Of a DNA stretch of 64,000 nt, positions 62,699-64,000 are shown in pieces; positions within the stretch are counted from its first letter, which is position 1, and each line of letters begins with the position of its first letter. This stretch comes from Oscillospiraceae bacterium. GTDB lineage: Bacteria > Bacillota > Clostridia > Oscillospirales > Ruminococcaceae. The notes below the pieces were generated by a model, which saw only the letters and a list, made by a program, of their open reading frames with translations, ran no database searches and was not told the DNA's origin. Location of the stretch: positions 97,856 to 161,855 of the forward strand of contig JAISBB010000005.1 of NCBI GenBank assembly GCA_031266415.1. Direction: 5' to 3'. Position numbers and translations under genes: made by a program.

Positions 62699-64000
62699 GT
62701 GATAAATAGCATTAAAGAATTAGAAGATAAATACGCACTAGTGAAAATAAAAAATTTGCAATTTGAAATAAAAATGATCTGCCACCAACCATTCCTTATT
62801 TGCACCCCTATGTTATCCCGTAAATTAATTAAGCTTTTTGGCAAAAAATTTGGCGATGTACCACCTGCAAAAATTAATCTTTTGCAAACCCTAAAAAATG
62901 AGAATGCACCAGAAACAACACAGCCCATGGTAAATAACATCACAACAAACAATATATCATATGTAACACATAACTATGATTTGAGCCATGTGACACAAGA
63001 GATAATTCAGCAGTTTAAAAAAAAAACTATTGACATAGCCAACAAATATGATTTGTGGAGCCGAAAAGAGAAGCAACAAGATCATAAAAAATTAATGCAA
63101 ACTTTGCGCGTAGAAAGTGCACTTAAAAGCGAAACCGAGAAATACAAAATTACCCTTAACAATCTGCACTTGCTAGAATCCAATGAACACACGGAACAAA
63201 TTGCAATTCGGGAAAAAATAATTGAACAACTAACTGAAAAACACATGGAGTTGCAACAGAAAGTTAATTTTGTTCTTTCAGAGAGTAAAAATGCTAACAC
63301 TTTTAAAGAACAGCATGTAAAGTTAGTCAACACCGTATTGGAAGTGTTAAGTTTATGCGGCACAGAAACAAATATCATAAAAGAGCTGCGAAGTATGTGC
63401 CGAAACAACAAAAGCATTTTGGTGAAAATAAAAGAAGCCGAAATGCAAACAACAAATAAAATTGAGCAAGTTCGTCTGTTAATGCAGAACACAGACGTGA
63501 CGTCAATTGAAATAAAGAAAAATTTATTCTCTGTAATTTCGGGAATTACAGAAGCGGAAATTACAAACCTGCAAATACAAAGAGAGATTGAAAGAGAATA
63601 TAAGGAATATACTGTTGGCACACATAAATTGTCAACAAAAGATGTAAATAGACAGTTTTTAAAAAAACTGTCTAACATCAACAAAGGGAAATCTCTTGAT
63701 GTTCACCATACTGCCACAACAAACATCCTCTCCAACACTCACATACACGAACAGTTAAAATCATTCCTGGATTCCATTGAAAACAAGACTTCTAACATCA
63801 GCAAAGGGAAATCTCTTGATGTTCACCATACTGCCACAACAAACATCCTCTCCAACACTCACATACACGAACAGTTAAAATTATTCCTGGATTCCATTGA
63901 AAACAAGACTTCTAACATCAGCAAAGGGAAATCTCTTGATGTTCACCATACTGCCACAACAAACATCCTCTCCAACACTCACATACACGAACAGTTAAAA
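62699..64000 (+). CDS. Unknown repeat-rich CIS-locus protein, 3' partial
   Basis: A continuous frame of 434 codons runs from GTG 62699 (GGGGG 8 bases upstream) to the window end with no stop. The N-terminal about 90 residues are globular (SIKELEDKYALVKIKNLQFE and FLICTPMLSRKLIKLFG), then a Thr/Asn-rich linker, then a long coiled-coil region (about 100-320), then tandem 40-residue repeats beginning SNISKGKSLDVHHTATTNIL and continuing SNTHIHEQLKSFLDSIENKT. The position after the second tube gene is where CIS loci place tape-measure, LysM or baseplate genes, but I cannot assign it. Confidence 0.75.
   Translation, partial: MINSIKELEDKYALVKIKNLQFEIKMICHQPFLICTPMLSRKLIKLFGKKFGDVPPAKINLLQTLKNENAPETTQPMVNNITTNNISYVTHNYDLSHVTQEIIQQFKKKTIDIANKYDLWSRKEKQQDHKKLMQTLRVESALKSETEKYKITLNNLHLLESNEHTEQIAIREKIIEQLTEKHMELQQKVNFVLSESKNANTFKEQHVKLVNTVLEVLSLCGTETNIIKELRSMCRNNKSILVKIKEAEMQTTNKIEQVRLLMQNTDVTSIEIKKNLFSVISGITEAEITNLQIQREIEREYKEYTVGTHKLSTKDVNRQFLKKLSNINKGKSLDVHHTATTNILSNTHIHEQLKSFLDSIENKTSNISKGKSLDVHHTATTNILSNTHIHEQLKLFLDSIENKTSNISKGKSLDVHHTATTNILSNTHIHEQLK
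63649..63674. repeat. 26-bp perfect palindrome at the edge of the repeat array
   Basis: TAGACAGTTTTT, two A, then AAAAACTGTCTA. The second arm ends four bases into the first tandem unit. It is inside the open frame. Confidence 0.7.
63671..64000. repeat. 120-bp tandem repeat array, in frame, at least 2.75 copies
   Basis: Unit starts at 63671, 63791 and 63911; the array runs off the window after 90 bases of the third copy. Units differ at two bases or so (AAC/AGC in codon 4, TCA/TTA in codon 31). 120 bp equals 40 codons, so the copy number can change without breaking the frame. Confidence 0.95.

Noticed and set aside
63082..63684. 200-codon open frame on the minus strand, Cys/Ser/Phe rich
   Set aside because: It is antisense to a continuous plus-strand coiled-coil coding frame with a good ribosome site and has the composition expected of a shadow frame.
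63671..64000. CRISPR array
   Set aside because: The repeats are directly adjacent 120-bp units without unique spacers and form an open coding frame.

Overview
The window looks like part of a reduced, AT-rich genome of a Gram-positive bacterium from the Clostridia, probably Oscillospirales/Ruminococcaceae-like. The evidence is the gene content: Spo0A, a CIRCE-controlled hrcA-grpE-dnaK-dnaJ operon, ylxM-ffh-rpsP-khpA, RNase M5, a queuosine-precursor transporter QueT, NrdG2-type activase, and an orphan FliK-like/FlhB-C-like pair. Several signs of erosion suggest a host-restricted lifestyle (inference): an rluD-type pseudogene, MiaA without its insertion domain, Spo0A without its phosphoacceptor aspartate, potCD without adjacent potAB, addA without adjacent addB, and a decayed SUKH-like gene.

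Layout. 1-1047 (+): 3' end of a dCMP deaminase gene and a shortened miaA. 1057-14845 (-): envelope and transport genes, namely a Wzx-type flippase, an M23 peptidase, QueT, two PrsA/SurA-like lipoproteins, PotD/PotC, an isolated phage portal gene, and a NupO/P/Q-type nucleoside ABC transporter. 14931-19690 (+): the heat-shock operon with promoter, CIRCE and terminator. 19774-25624: Spo0A (-), rnpB, the FliK/FlhB-like pair, the rluD pseudogene, a FabG-like reductase and an alpha/beta hydrolase. 25662-30435 (-): khpA, rpsP, ffh, ylxM, a cation-efflux protein and murD. 30589-41558: alaS, nrdG2, a HIT protein, a phosphoribosyltransferase, an intergenic region with a possible structured RNA and a gene relic, secG, gltX, then rnmV and addA (-).

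41807 to the end of the window (+) is a contractile injection system (CIS) locus of at least 22 kb. Recognisable core parts are an AAA+ ATPase, a DUF4255 cap/terminator protein, a DUF4280 PAAR-like protein, a contractile sheath, two inner-tube proteins and a phage-type tail assembly chaperone. Between ATPase and cap lies about 13 kb of accessory genes: a lysine-rich protein, a small acidic protein, a large protein with an Ig-like C-terminus, a degenerate kinase-like membrane protein, a multi-membrane-span HAMP receptor ending in a cyclase-like domain without catalytic aspartates, a MORN-repeat membrane protein, and two large exported coiled-coil proteins. This suggests a particle linked to the cell envelope and controlled by binding-only (pseudoenzyme) modules; that is inference.

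Three non-coding or recoding signals stand out in the structural part. A perfect hairpin lies between a strong Shine-Dalgarno and the sheath start codon and would bring them together. A slippery AAATTTT heptamer would fuse the assembly chaperone to a short conserved frame with no start codon ahead of its conserved motif. An in-frame 120-bp tandem repeat, nearly identical at DNA level, lies in the last open frame and runs off the window. All assignments were made by eye without database search; starts were adjusted by Shine-Dalgarno fit and noted where uncertain.
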